The position numbers were made by a program, and so were the translations under genes. 36,024 bases of DNA. It comes from a bacterium (GTDB taxonomy: Bacteria > Chloroflexota > Dormibacteria > UBA8260 > Bog-877). The DNA lies in NCBI GenBank assembly GCA_021791455.1, contig JAJYWM010000286.1, positions 1-36,024 of the forward strand. Direction: 5' to 3'. Of this stretch, positions 15,433 to 23,124 are shown one piece after another (position 1 is the stretch's first letter; each line of letters begins with the position of its first letter). The notes under the pieces are model-generated. The model worked only from the letters and a program-made list of their open reading frames with translations. It was not told the DNA's origin and did no database searches.

Positions 15433-16125
15433 ATGAACATCAGCCGTCGCGGATCGGTGATCGCCTTGGCGATGCTCGCCGGGACCCTCGGGGTCAGCGG
15501 GCTCATCGGCTCTCCAGCCCGGACCACCGTTGGGCGGCTGGGCAGCTCCGCCGGGACGGCCAGTACCGTGTCCCTCGGCAGCCTGCCGCGCCCGCGCCAG
15601 GTGAGGCCCGCCGACGTGGCCGTGGAGCCCACTCCCACCCCGTCACCATCGGCTGTGCCCACCGCTGCTGCAACGCCCCGGCCCACGACCATGGCTCCCG
15701 CGCCACCCAAGCGCTCCGAGCCAGCGCCTACCCCCTGGCCGACTCCAAGGCCCGTGGCGACGCCCTCGCCGACTCCCGTCCCCACCCCAGCAGGTCCCAT
15801 CGAGAGCGGGCCCCTGCCCGACCTGACGTGGACAGTGGTCAACCAGGGCGGCGCGCCCGTGGTGTCCACCGGCACCTCGGTCAGCGCCACCTACACCTAC
15901 CCTCCCGGCACCTACACCACGGGCATCGCCGTCTCCACGAGCTGGGGGAACTACTCCCTCTGTACGACGGAGACTGCGACTTCGGTCAGCGGGCCAATCA
16001 CCTTCACCAACAGCGGCGGGGAGTGTGGGTACGACCTCTCCTGGCAGGGCTTGCAGGTCACCGGCTCCGCCCCCACCAGCGAGACGATCACCGTCACCCT
16101 CTCCTGGTACCAGTTCGCGTGGTGA
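15433..16125 (+). CDS. Secreted protein with Pro/Thr-rich linker
   Basis: This 230-residue protein has a basic start and hydrophobic signal segment (residues about 8-26). A linker rich in Pro, Thr and Ser (about 65-125, PTPTPSPS type) probably spans the wall. The C-terminal domain is beta-rich with two cysteines (about residues 178 and 200). GGAGGTGGG lies 3 bases before the ATG. It is probably exported or surface-anchored. Its position behind the transfer genes suggests mating-surface or cargo function. No family recognised. Confidence 0.8.
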   Translation: MNISRRGSVIALAMLAGTLGVSGLIGSPARTTVGRLGSSAGTASTVSLGSLPRPRQVRPADVAVEPTPTPSPSAVPTAAATPRPTTMAPAPPKRSEPAPTPWPTPRPVATPSPTPVPTPAGPIESGPLPDLTWTVVNQGGAPVVSTGTSVSATYTYPPGTYTTGIAVSTSWGNYSLCTTETATSVSGPITFTNSGGECGYDLSWQGLQVTGSAPTSETITVTLSWYQFAW

Positions 16126-16147
16126 TGGGGGCGAGCTTCACGCCCTC

Positions 16148-16165
16148 AGCCCGACTTTGACGGGA
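16148..16165. repeat. Left 18-bp terminal inverted repeat
   Basis: AGCCCGACTTTGACGGGA here recurs as a perfect reverse complement at 18283-18300, enclosing 2153 bp. It lies 23 bp after the preceding stop codon. Likely transposon-end sequence (see the right copy). Confidence 0.7.
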
Positions 16166-16189
16166 CCCTGGGGAACACGCCCAGATCCG

Positions 16190-16218
16190 TTGACACGCAC
16201 GTCCTTGAGTGCTAACAT
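16190..16218 (+). promoter_or_regulatory. Strong sigma-70-type promoter
   Basis: TTGACA at 16190-16195 and TAACAT at 16213-16218 are 17 bp apart, with TGC directly before the -10. The GTG start at 16225 is 6 bases downstream, so the transcript should be leaderless. Confidence 0.8.
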
Positions 16219-16224
16219 CCGGCC

Positions 16225-17031
16225 GTGTTCTCACGGCCGCACCTCTATTTCCAGCTACGGGGCTGGGTAAGGAGTACCCCGGCCAGGGGCTCAGTCCTCG
16301 GCGTGCTGGCTACAGCCCTGGCCGTCGGCAGTACCTTCGCGCTGCCGGTTGCGACCGGTGGCGCGCTCGGCTCACTCCTAGCATCCGCCTCCTGTAACCC
16401 CGGTCGCAATCCCAGCAACGGCGTGCAGAACGAAGCATATGCTTACCACAATGTAGGCTACACAGTGGGCGGTATCTACGGCAACATCGTTGTGTACCAC
16501 CCTTTCCTTTACCCTACGGGCGCGGATACCACCACTGAAGCCCAAGAACTGAGAGGCTTTGAATCTGGCGGTCCATACTTCGCTCAGAGCGGCTGGATCG
16601 AGAGCTATGCCACGGGCTCCGTCGCTCGCCCATACTTCAACTGGCAGAGCCCTGACGGCTCATACCTTGGTGTCTACGACACGACTCTGAGCTGGGGGGG
16701 TACGTACCCGTTCAAGATCTATTACAACAATCCCTCGTCGGGCGACTGGCGCTTCTATGCCGATGGTTACTGGTATCCGGCTAACGGAGAAGGCGTTAAT
16801 CTGGGGTTCTCGCCCAGCGACGGTCGCGTAGAGGGAATCACCGAGGACACGGACTCCCAGATGCCGGGCGGCTACCTTTCCCCAGCGTACTTCACTGGGA
16901 CCCACTTGTACTACAGCGGCGGCTGGAATGACATGGGAGGATCAGGGGGCACCACGAACGGCAACTGGTATACAGGTGGCGTAAGCAACTCCACGCAAGA
17001 GTACACCTATGACAACTACTGTCCGTACTAG
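16225..17031 (+). CDS. Secreted aromatic-rich protein
   Basis: The 268-residue protein has a twin-basic N-terminus and a long hydrophobic signal segment (about residues 22-55), with C57 near the likely cleavage region. The mature part is rich in Gly, Tyr, Trp and Asn (YNNPSSGDWRFYADGYWYP), typical of a beta-sheet extracellular protein. C57 and C266 could form a disulphide. The GTG start is fixed by the promoter 6 bases upstream. Codon use is visibly more AT-rich than in neighbours, and it lies inside an inverted-repeat-bounded segment, so recent acquisition is likely. I do not recognise the family with confidence. Confidence 0.82.
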   Translation: MFSRPHLYFQLRGWVRSTPARGSVLGVLATALAVGSTFALPVATGGALGSLLASASCNPGRNPSNGVQNEAYAYHNVGYTVGGIYGNIVVYHPFLYPTGADTTTEAQELRGFESGGPYFAQSGWIESYATGSVARPYFNWQSPDGSYLGVYDTTLSWGGTYPFKIYYNNPSSGDWRFYADGYWYPANGEGVNLGFSPSDGRVEGITEDTDSQMPGGYLSPAYFTGTHLYYSGGWNDMGGSGGTTNGNWYTGGVSNSTQEYTYDNYCPY

Positions 17032-17608
17032 GCTAGTCGTTGGTATATTGAGTGCGCTTGGTCTGGCCGTAGCTGGGCTTGCCGGGCATGTGCTGCTGAC
17101 TGGCAAGACTGCGACAGCGGCAACTCCACCGAGCTTCGGGGGCGTGGGGCCGGTTTGGGCAGGGGGACAAGTGACGTTGGCAGGGATGACCATTGGTGCC
17201 CCGCCTGTTGGTATGCACCTTGCGGCGACTGCCGCTGCTGCAACCGACTCGGCTGCTAGCGCCGCAGCGCAGAAGGCATGGCCCGTTCCCGGTTCACACA
17301 TACAGAACGTGAAGTTGGCACTCGTGTCCGGTGGCCCATATGCTACCCCTCAGCTGGCGTGGGTCGTGATGTATGCTCCAGGGGAAGCGCCCTACCAGGT
17401 CAACCCGATCTCTGGCACGCCAGTCGTCACAGCATGGGTCTTCGTTGATGCAGCGGACGGATCTGTCTTTACCATGTTCGCGAGCACCGAACCGCAGCCC
17501 GTGGCGACAGGCAGCTCCCCTGCCCCCAGCGGCAACCCGACTTCCACCGCTCCGGTCTCACCGCCGCCTGAGGCTGCGTCCCCGAGCCCGTCGCCGTCGG
17601 CTCCATAA
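17009..17608 (+). CDS. Secreted or membrane-anchored protein
   Basis: The 199-residue product has an N-terminal hydrophobic segment (about 8-30) that could be a signal peptide or anchor. An Ala-rich helix, a beta domain (LAWVVMYAPGEAPYQV...AWVFVDAADGSVFTMF) and a Pro/Ser-rich tail follow. Its ATG lies inside the preceding gene (23-base overlap), so the two are translated from one mRNA and may form a pair. The FVDAADGSVF stretch recalls small PepSY-like or propeptide-like domains, but this is weak. Confidence 0.75.
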   Translation: MTTTVRTRLVVGILSALGLAVAGLAGHVLLTGKTATAATPPSFGGVGPVWAGGQVTLAGMTIGAPPVGMHLAATAAAATDSAASAAAQKAWPVPGSHIQNVKLALVSGGPYATPQLAWVVMYAPGEAPYQVNPISGTPVVTAWVFVDAADGSVFTMFASTEPQPVATGSSPAPSGNPTSTAPVSPPPEAASPSPSPSAP

Positions 17609-17674
17609 GGGCGACGTATCCTGGGCCGACCGGGCCGTCCGACCAGCCTTGCGCGGTCCCCGTCTTCTTCTCCT

Positions 17675-17926
17675 TTGGCTACTGGCCCATCTGGGGTGAT
17701 AGTGGAGATCGAGAAGCGCCACCCCCAATTTGATCTCAACCGCCAGCGCATGCGCTATGCCCACTTCCGGGAGTTGCGGGTGTTCGTTGAGTTCGGTACC
17801 GTGGAGGCTGGCTGCAAGAGCGTGCTCGCCCACCCCCTCAAGCAGTCCGGGATGCGCTGGACCGTCCGTGGCTCTGGCGGCATCCTCGGCCTCCGCTGCC
17901 GGCAGGCCAGCGGTCCCACCCGTTAG
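17675..17926 (+). pseudogene. ISKra4-like transposase, C-terminal remnant
   Basis: The frame encodes only the end of a transposase: EIEKRHPQFDLNRQRMRYAHFR, then GTVEAGCKSVLAHPLKQSGM and WTVRGSGGILGLRC. From memory the VEAGCKSV...LKQSGM.WTVRGANAI..LRC segment is typical of ISKra4-family transposases. The catalytic N-terminal part is absent, so it is dead. It is directly followed by a remnant of a different family. Confidence 0.8.
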
Positions 17927-17937
17927 GAACAGGTCTG

Positions 17938-18213
17938 GCAACGGAGCGGCGCATCCGGACCCACATCTTCCTCTGCGTTCTGGGCTACCTGATGGAAAAT
18001 CACCTGGGCCAGCGGTTGCTCCGGGCCGGCGCCCCCTACAGCGCCCGGGCAGCGCGTGAGGCGCTGGAGCCACTTCGGGTGGTCTCGTGCAACCTCCCCA
18101 GAGTGCAGGTCCCGATCCGGACCTGCACCTGGCACACCCCCAAAGCGCTGGCTGTGGCCTCGGCCCTGGGCTACACCGTCCCCGCCAGGCTACCCCTCCC
18201 CACCACCGCCTGA
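17938..18213 (+). pseudogene. IS1634/IS4-like transposase, C-terminal remnant
   Basis: Read from 17938, the frame gives ERRIRTHIFLCVLGYLMENH, then the GLPYSARAALEAL-like segment, and ends with TWHTPKALAVASALGYTVP. This matches the C-terminal part of IS1634-type DDE transposases. The rest of the gene is missing. The fragment ends 70 bp before the right 18-bp inverted repeat. Confidence 0.8.
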
Positions 18214-18282
18214 TATGGCCCCGCCACTTCCGAAGTCGCTGTTATGACACGACCCGCCCCCTTCGATCTCATTTTGCTCGGC

Positions 18283-18300
18283 TCCCGTCAAAGTCGGGCT
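18283..18300. repeat. Right 18-bp terminal inverted repeat
   Basis: Perfect reverse complement of 16148-16165. It lies close behind the IS1634-like remnant, as the right end of that insertion sequence would. No target duplication is visible outside the pair (CCCTC against CAGCG). Confidence 0.7.
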
Positions 18301-18319
18301 CAGCGGCTCTCTCTGCCGG

Positions 18320-18499
18320 ATGAGCGAGAGGCTGGCGAGCGCCGATGCTCAGGCGCTGGCCTCAGTGCGAGCGGGAGGACTGGAGCAAGGCGCGTTCAGC
18401 CATGAGGTCGAGCGCCGCGTCACCGAGGGCGAGCTGACGGATCAGGAGGCCCTGGCGGAGTTGGACCGGCATTTCGGGCACCCCCGGCTGAAGGGGTGA
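18320..18499 (+). CDS. VbhA-like antitoxin candidate (59 aa)
   Basis: This short gene encodes MSERLASADAQALASVRAGG followed by GLEQGAFSHEVERRVTEGEL and TDQEALAELDRHFG. Length and pattern (ALAS.R..GL..., then a helix with G-E-L-T-.-.-.-A) resemble the VbhA/FicA antitoxins that inhibit Fic AMP-transferases by occluding their ATP site. The usual inhibitory S/TxxxE/D-type helix seems to be present only approximately. No Fic protein (HPFxxGNGR) is visible in the window, so the antitoxin would be an orphan. No clear ribosome binding site precedes the ATG. Confidence 0.6.
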   Translation: MSERLASADAQALASVRAGGLEQGAFSHEVERRVTEGELTDQEALAELDRHFGHPRLKG

Positions 18500-18518
18500 C
18501 CCGATCGGGGATGGGGCA

Positions 18519-18527
18519 TGCTACCAT
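18519..18527 (+). promoter_or_regulatory. Promoter candidate for the CRISPR array
   Basis: TGCTACCAT (extended -10) lies 9 bases before the first CRISPR repeat. It would start transcription at or just before the array. An inverted repeat CTACC-N5-GGTAG (18521-18535) overlaps it. Confidence 0.45.
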
Positions 18528-18536
18528 CTCGGTAGG

Positions 18537-18690
18537 GTCTTCCCCACGCGCGTGGGGGTTACATAGGATACGCAATCGGCCCCCGGCGGTGACGGTCGAA
18601 GTCTTCCCCACGCGCGTGGGGGTTACAGGAGTCACCTGCACCAGCTCCCGCCCGAGCACCACGTCTTCCCCACGTGCGTGGGGGTTGCAG
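18537..18690 (+). CRISPR. Orphan mini-CRISPR array, three type I-E-like repeats
   Basis: Repeats of 28 bases lie at 18537-18564, 18601-18628 and 18663-18690. Each begins GTCTTCCCCACG and contains the hairpin core CCCCACGCGCGTGGGG. The third is degenerate (ACGTGCG, GTTGCAG), as expected for the trailer end. Spacers are 18565-18600 (36 nt) and 18629-18662 (34 nt) and are unrelated to each other. The repeat form resembles type I-E repeats of GC-rich bacteria. There are no cas genes in the window. Confidence 0.88.
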
Positions 18691-18788
18691 GGCAGGCCAT
18701 GCCCGCCGGGGGGCTGGGACTGTGGCTGTGCTCTTCCTGTGACCGTTGATCAGGACGCCCAGCCAGGGCTCAGTCACGAGCCCGCCGC

Positions 18789-19550
18789 TCAGAGGCTCGG
18801 AATCTGGTGCCGCCGCGGCGGCACCCGTACGTGCGCCACTCGTCGCCGGCGAATCGACTCAGCGGCATCCGTTGCCACCTGATCGCTCACAACCACGGCG
18901 CGGGTCGCGACTCCGGTGACCCGCTCCAGGTCTGCGGCCCGGGCCACGGCCCGCTCCACGTCCGTATGGTCGGCAGTCAGCGATGCCTCCACGACGACAT
19001 AGCCGGAGACCTGCCCAGGCGCCGGCCCCCAGGCAAAGAGCCCGTTCACCTTCGTGATCGCGTCGGCGGCCTGGGGCGTGAGCGCCTTCGCGGCCACTGC
19101 GGCTGCCAGCTGGGGCCGGAGCTCGTCGATGGTGATCGGCCGGAGCGCGCCAGGTGCAACACCGACTGCGGCCTCAATGCTCCACACGGCCCGCACCGCT
19201 TCCTGGCGCTCGTACTCGGCACCAACCAGATTGCTCACCCGGCCGTTGGCCCGCTTGGCAATCGTCTGCACTTCCGCGAGCCGCTCTTCGGTTCGCGTCT
19301 GGGCGGCGGCCAGCTGCTCCAGCCGCTCCTCGGTCCTCACTTGGGCGGCGGCCAGCTGCTCCACACGTCCCGCCAGCTGCTCCAGCCGCTCTGCCACCTC
19401 CGCGAAGCGGGCATCGGTACGCGCCGCCAGCCTCTCCACCTGTCCTGGCAGTGCCAGCAGGTCCTCGGTGAGGAGTTCACGCCGGAGGGTGTCGCGAGCC
19501 TCCGGGTTCGACCGAACTGCCCGGATCAGGGCGTCGAGATCAACCGCCAT
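18789..19550 (-). CDS. Coiled-coil protein with DUF3782/PD-(D/E)XK-like C-terminus
   Basis: In this 253-residue protein a helical N-terminus is followed by a long coiled coil (about 35-105) with two near-identical heptad blocks (RTEERLEQLAAAQ). A compact domain follows (about 125-250) with VVVEASLTADHTDVERAVARA and a final strand HVRVPP. The layout resembles DUF3782-type proteins, in which a coiled coil precedes a PD-(D/E)XK fold. The usual ExK is replaced by EAS, so nuclease activity is doubtful. It is the last gene of the transfer operon, 65 bases after its neighbour. Confidence 0.75.
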   Translation of the reverse strand: MAVDLDALIRAVRSNPEARDTLRRELLTEDLLALPGQVERLAARTDARFAEVAERLEQLAGRVEQLAAAQVRTEERLEQLAAAQTRTEERLAEVQTIAKRANGRVSNLVGAEYERQEAVRAVWSIEAAVGVAPGALRPITIDELRPQLAAAVAAKALTPQAADAITKVNGLFAWGPAPGQVSGYVVVEASLTADHTDVERAVARAADLERVTGVATRAVVVSDQVATDAAESIRRRRVAHVRVPPRRHQIPSL

Positions 19551-19615
19551 GCCCGAAGTCTACGCCGTCGTCAGGCTGCCACCCCGTTCGTCGCAGATCG
19601 GGATTGCCACGGCGG

Positions 19616-20161
19616 CTAGCGCTCGTCGTTGGCTCCGCAGTCGCAGTCAGGGCCGCAGCCCCCGGCTCCGAGCAACGGGCCCACCACTTGGCTGAGGGCG
19701 TCGAGCGGCAGTGCCACGTGGGCGAACACGTGGTCAGCCAGGCGATCCATGCCGATCTCCCCGACCGCCTCACTGAGCGGGAACGAGCCCAGGATGGTGT
19801 CGCACCAGACGCAGCCGTTCGACAGGTAGCCCTCGGGCCGCTGCCGCGAGCGCCGGACCTTCAGGGGCCCTACCTGCCGCTCCTTCAGCCAGGCGGGATC
19901 GAGCGCATCCCGCAGAGCCTCGGCCACGGAGTCGAAGTCAAGGAAAACATCGTCGTCGAGTCCCAGGTACGCCATCGCATCGGACTTCTCGACGATGACG
20001 CCCGCGATGGCCCGGTTGGGCTTTCCACAGCGATAGCAGCGATCGGCGATCCCCACCAGCCCGACCAGGACCGGGTGGTGCTCAAGGCAGTACTCGGCAG
20101 ACATGATCGGCGTGACTTCCAATCCCACTTCGCGATCCTCCAAAGGTTCCGCTTGGCCCAC
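19616..20161 (-). CDS. Zinc-ribbon-like unknown protein
   Basis: The 181-residue product has three possible metal sites: CYRCGKPNR (residues about 46-49), NGCVWCDTILGSF (near 119-122) and a C-terminal Cys cluster (GCGPDCDCG). The CYRCG...NGCxxCDxxxGDF pattern recurs in uncharacterised bacterial proteins. The GTG start at 20161 is 2 bases after the upstream TAG. An in-frame ATG at 20104 is an alternative. It lies within the coupled transfer operon. Function unknown. Confidence 0.7.
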   Translation of the reverse strand: MGQAEPLEDREVGLEVTPIMSAEYCLEHHPVLVGLVGIADRCYRCGKPNRAIAGVIVEKSDAMAYLGLDDDVFLDFDSVAEALRDALDPAWLKERQVGPLKVRRSRQRPEGYLSNGCVWCDTILGSFPLSEAVGEIGMDRLADHVFAHVALPLDALSQVVGPLLGAGGCGPDCDCGANDER

Positions 20162-20163
20162 AG

Positions 20164-20781
20164 CTACCACAAGTCCACGCCGCCGGAAACGTCGGGGGAA
20201 CCAGTCGCCGGCCCGGCCACTTCCTCGGCTGCAGCCGCCTGCCGCTCCGCCAGCCCTCGCGCCACCTCCCAGGGCTCCATGGGCAGGGGCAGCTCGGGCG
20301 GCACCGCGGCCCAAGCGCCCTCGGCGGCCTGGTCGGTCGCCGCTGCCGCCTGAGGTCCGGCCAGCTCGGCGTACGACGCCGGCTGACTTCGGAAGCAAGT
20401 CGGGTCGCACCGCTTGAAGCTCAGGACCCAGCGTTCGTGGGCCCGCTCCAGGTCGGTGTCCCAGTCGGTGATCCGATACACGGGCGCGGCCCCGATCTCG
20501 CCGTCCTTGACGGCTGGGGTGTAGGCCGCGTCCAGCCGGGCCTTGAGCGCCCGGAGCGTCGCCACGGCGTCCGCGTGCCAGGGCCAGCAGGGCTTGACCG
20601 CCTCGGAGGGCTCAGGCCAGCCGGACCGGAACACGTGGTCCACCCAGCTCATGAGGGCGCGCTGGGCGTAGGGACGTGACTCGGGCGGGAGGTCGCACCA
20701 CGGCGACCAGGGGGGCGCGGCGGGAGGCGCGGCCCCCTCAGGGGCCTCTCCCTCTTGCGGGCCCGGCTCTTCCTCATCCAT
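20164..20781 (-). CDS. DUF4913-like conjugative-element protein
   Basis: In this 205-residue protein an acidic Pro-rich N-terminus is followed by a Trp-rich helical region, KPCWPWHADAVATLRALKARL and then ITDWDTDLERAHERWV. From memory this recalls the W-x2-W-x-H core of DUF4913 proteins found on actinobacterial plasmids and integrative elements. AAGGAGG lies 9 bases before the ATG at 20781. The role in transfer is unknown but the association is recurrent. Confidence 0.65.
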   Translation of the reverse strand: MDEEEPGPQEGEAPEGAAPPAAPPWSPWCDLPPESRPYAQRALMSWVDHVFRSGWPEPSEAVKPCWPWHADAVATLRALKARLDAAYTPAVKDGEIGAAPVYRITDWDTDLERAHERWVLSFKRCDPTCFRSQPASYAELAGPQAAAATDQAAEGAWAAVPPELPLPMEPWEVARGLAERQAAAAEEVAGPATGSPDVSGGVDLW

Positions 20782-20874
20782 GGCTCAGATCCTCCTTGGA
20801 CGGCGGGCGGCAGGGTCGTCGGGATCTGCCTGCCAGATTTGCACCAGTGGTGGCTGATCTCCCGCCAACGGCCA

Positions 20875-21147
20875 TCACAGCCCCGGCAGCCGGGGGGTCA
20901 CCTGCCGCCGGCTCCCGCGGCGATTGGGCCACCGCCGGCGGCAGGCAGCCCGGTACCGGCGCTCCGCCTCCGCGGCTGCCTTCTCGATCTCCCGGCCGCG
21001 GGGGTCTGCAGCCACCTCGCGCGGGTCCTTGCCCAGGCTTCCACACTGAGCTGCCCACCAGGCTTCGCGGAGAGCATGGGCAATGTCTCGCTCCTCCTGT
21101 AGGGCGGCCAGCTCGCCATCGCTCGGTGGTACCGCGGTCATGGTCAC
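20875..21147 (-). CDS. Small charged unknown protein
   Basis: The 90-residue, helical, Arg/Ala/Glu-rich product (ELAALQEERDIAHALREAWW) ends in a basic tail. The GTG start at 21147 overlaps the stop of the upstream zinc-finger gene by 4 bases (GTGA). A 93-base gap follows before the next gene. No family recognised. Confidence 0.65.
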   Translation of the reverse strand: MTMTAVPPSDGELAALQEERDIAHALREAWWAAQCGSLGKDPREVAADPRGREIEKAAAEAERRYRAACRRRWPNRRGSRRQVTPRLPGL

Positions 21148-21422
21148 GAGGCCCTGTCCGTCAGCAGCTCCGCCAGGGGGCGGCGGCCACGCGGGCGGAC
21201 TCGCGGCGTGGACTCCGGCAGGCCCCGGTCACGCCGCCGCTGAGCGGCCTTCCGGCAGGAGTTCGAGCAGGTCCGCCGGGGCCGACCGGGCCCTCTCGCC
21301 GGCCCAACTGGCGCCCCACAGACGGCACAGCGCCCCGGGCGCATTTCGTCCCGCACTACGCGGGCCCTACGGACGCGAGAGAGAGTGGGGGCGGGCCCCT
21401 GAGCCTCGGCTCCGGCGATCAC
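21144..21422 (-). CDS. Small zinc-finger protein
   Basis: The 92-residue protein has one treble-clef-like motif, CAVCGAPV then RRTCSNSCRKAAQRRRDR (C-x2-C-x(14-16)-C-x3-C), as in many plasmid-encoded DNA-binding proteins. GTG start overlapping the upstream stop by 4 bases. Probably nucleic-acid binding. Confidence 0.72.
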   Translation of the reverse strand: MIAGAEAQGPAPTLSRVRRARVVRDEMRPGRCAVCGAPVGPARGPGRPRRTCSNSCRKAAQRRRDRGLPESTPRVRPRGRRPLAELLTDRAS

Positions 21423-21547
21423 GCCACTTCCTCTTCCTGCCCGGCCGGGGCGGACACCCCGCTGGCCGCCGCCAGCCCAGCGAGCGCGGCCCGGAGGTCC
21501 GCGATTTCGGCCTCCACCTGGTCAAGGCGCGCGGCGGGCTGGGTCAC
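21419..21547 (-). CDS. 42-residue coiled-coil peptide
   Basis: A very short gene between the coupling protein and the zinc-finger gene. The GTG at 21547 overlaps the coupling protein TGA by 4 bases, and its own TGA overlaps the next GTG by 4 bases. The heptad stretch ARLDQVEAEIADLRAALAGL suggests a coiled coil, followed by an acidic end. Two overlaps make it very likely to be translated. It may be a regulatory or structural partner of the coupling protein. Confidence 0.65.
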   Translation of the reverse strand: MTQPAARLDQVEAEIADLRAALAGLAAASGVSAPAGQEEEVA

Positions 21548-23124
21548 AGCGCGTCCCTCAGGCGCGCCCACCACGAGGGGACGGCGCGTGGAGCGGCGAG
21601 CGCAGCCCGAACATCGGCATTGGCGCGCTGGACTTCCCGATCCTCGGCCCGCGCCATCGCCTCCAACAGCGACGGGAGCGCTGGCAGCTGGACCGGGCGC
21701 GCTCCTTCGCGGCCCATGAGCATCGCCTTTCCCTCCGGGAGGGCGGCCAGCGCCGACGCCTTGTAGTTGGGCGTCTCCACCAGCGTGTGGGACTCGCTCT
21801 TGCCCCTGTGGGAGGCTCCGGAGGAGCCGGAGCCTCCGCTCTGCGACCCCACGCTGGGCCGCCAGACCTGGCGCTCCCCGAGGGACTTCGACACGTCGGT
21901 CAGGAAGTCCATGTCCTGCAGCCCCGCCCCCACGAGCCGGTAGGCGGCGGTGTCCCAGATCGCCGTGGCCCCGGGCTGGCCCCAGCGCTCCGTCAGCTGG
22001 CTCCAGGACTGTGCGGCCACGGCAACGGCAATCCCGTGGCCCCGGGCCTGAGAGAAGACCTGCACCAGGTTGGGCAGAGGACTCACATTCGCCACCTCGT
22101 CGATCACCACCAGAAGCGGGGGGGATAGCCGGCCCGGCAGGCGGCCCGGCCCGGCCTCGGTCGCCGCGGCATTCAGCTCCGCTTTCTCCAGGAGCGCGTT
22201 CACCAGGGCCACGGTGAGGGTGGCAAGCGGGCTCGCCGCACTCTTGCCGCCCTTGTCGGTGATGAATAGGGTGTCCGACGAGGTGAGGAAGGAGTCGATG
22301 TCGAAGGCGGGTTCGATCAAATCTGGGGTGCACCCATCAAGCACTGCCGGGTCTGCCAGGGCTGCTAGCACTGGCCTGGCGCTGTGGAGGATGGACTGCT
22401 TGGTGTCCTCAGCCTTGCCGGCGAGGGCTGCCAGGTCTTCGCCAAACCCGGCCCGCGACCTGTGAGCTTTGAAGATTTTCTGCGGCTCCGTGAGCTCATC
22501 CTTGCGAAGCCACCCAAGGACGCGCTTGATGCCGGCGCCCTCTAGGGCCGCGGCATGGGCCCAGGCCGTGAGCGCCTGGACGGCGAGGACAGACCAGATG
22601 GCCTCCGCAGGTGGCCGGCCCAGCTCAACGGTTTCCAGCATCACTGTCATTCGGTCCTTCGCAACTCCCGGCACCTCACATCCGTCGAGCGGATTCCACC
22701 GCACTCGCTGGTAGGGCAGCGTCTTGGCCAACTCGCCGCGCCAGTCGAGGACTTGGACCTTCCCCAGACGTGCCCGTCGGGGCCCGGCGAACCTCGCCAG
22801 GTCCGTCCGGGTCGAGAGGCACAACACCGGGCCGGGCCAATCCTGCAATCCCAACAGGCCCAAGAGCCAGCCGAGCGACTTGTGCCCGCCAGGCCCGGCC
22901 AACATCAGCGCCGTGGCCTCGGTCACGGGCACTCCATTCACCACGCGCCCGCCGGCCAGGATCGCGTCTCGATACCAGTCCTCACCGCGTTCGGGCAGCC
23001 CACCCGTGAACCACCTGCCAGCGCCGTCCCCGGCGGCCATCCCGAGATAGATCCCGGTCCTGCCCCACCCTGCAGGGGGGAGTGCCACCATGCCCTCGGG
23101 CATCGCGTGGCGCACCAGTCCCAT
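21544..23124 (-). CDS. Type IV coupling protein ATPase (VirD4/TraG-like)
   Basis: This 526-residue protein would recruit the relaxosome and pump DNA. The P-loop region reads LMLAGPGGHKSLGWLLG (77-83), with His in place of the Gly that normally precedes Lys. The Walker B strand is LLVVIDEVANVSPLPNL (D342, E343), followed by the VirD4-type segment HGIAVAVAAQSWSQLTERWG. The segment WNPLDG and the all-alpha region between are also family-like. Unlike classical VirD4 it has no N-terminal membrane segments. The immediately upstream gene, overlapping by one base (TGATG), encodes two. The ATG at 23124 is set by that overlap. Confidence 0.9.
   Translation of the reverse strand: MGLVRHAMPEGMVALPPAGWGRTGIYLGMAAGDGAGRWFTGGLPERGEDWYRDAILAGGRVVNGVPVTEATALMLAGPGGHKSLGWLLGLLGLQDWPGPVLCLSTRTDLARFAGPRRARLGKVQVLDWRGELAKTLPYQRVRWNPLDGCEVPGVAKDRMTVMLETVELGRPPAEAIWSVLAVQALTAWAHAAALEGAGIKRVLGWLRKDELTEPQKIFKAHRSRAGFGEDLAALAGKAEDTKQSILHSARPVLAALADPAVLDGCTPDLIEPAFDIDSFLTSSDTLFITDKGGKSAASPLATLTVALVNALLEKAELNAAATEAGPGRLPGRLSPPLLVVIDEVANVSPLPNLVQVFSQARGHGIAVAVAAQSWSQLTERWGQPGATAIWDTAAYRLVGAGLQDMDFLTDVSKSLGERQVWRPSVGSQSGGSGSSGASHRGKSESHTLVETPNYKASALAALPEGKAMLMGREGARPVQLPALPSLLEAMARAEDREVQRANADVRAALAAPRAVPSWWARLRDAL

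Noticed and set aside
16148..18300. Active transposon
   Set aside because: The only transposase sequences inside are C-terminal remnants, and no target-site duplication is visible.
18420..18777. Minus-strand frames with CNPHARGED repeats
   Set aside because: They are translations of the CRISPR repeats.
18766..18783. Hairpin GGGCTC-N6-GAGCCC downstream of the transfer operon as a terminator
   Set aside because: The stem is short and no T-run follows on the minus strand, so it is not a convincing intrinsic terminator.
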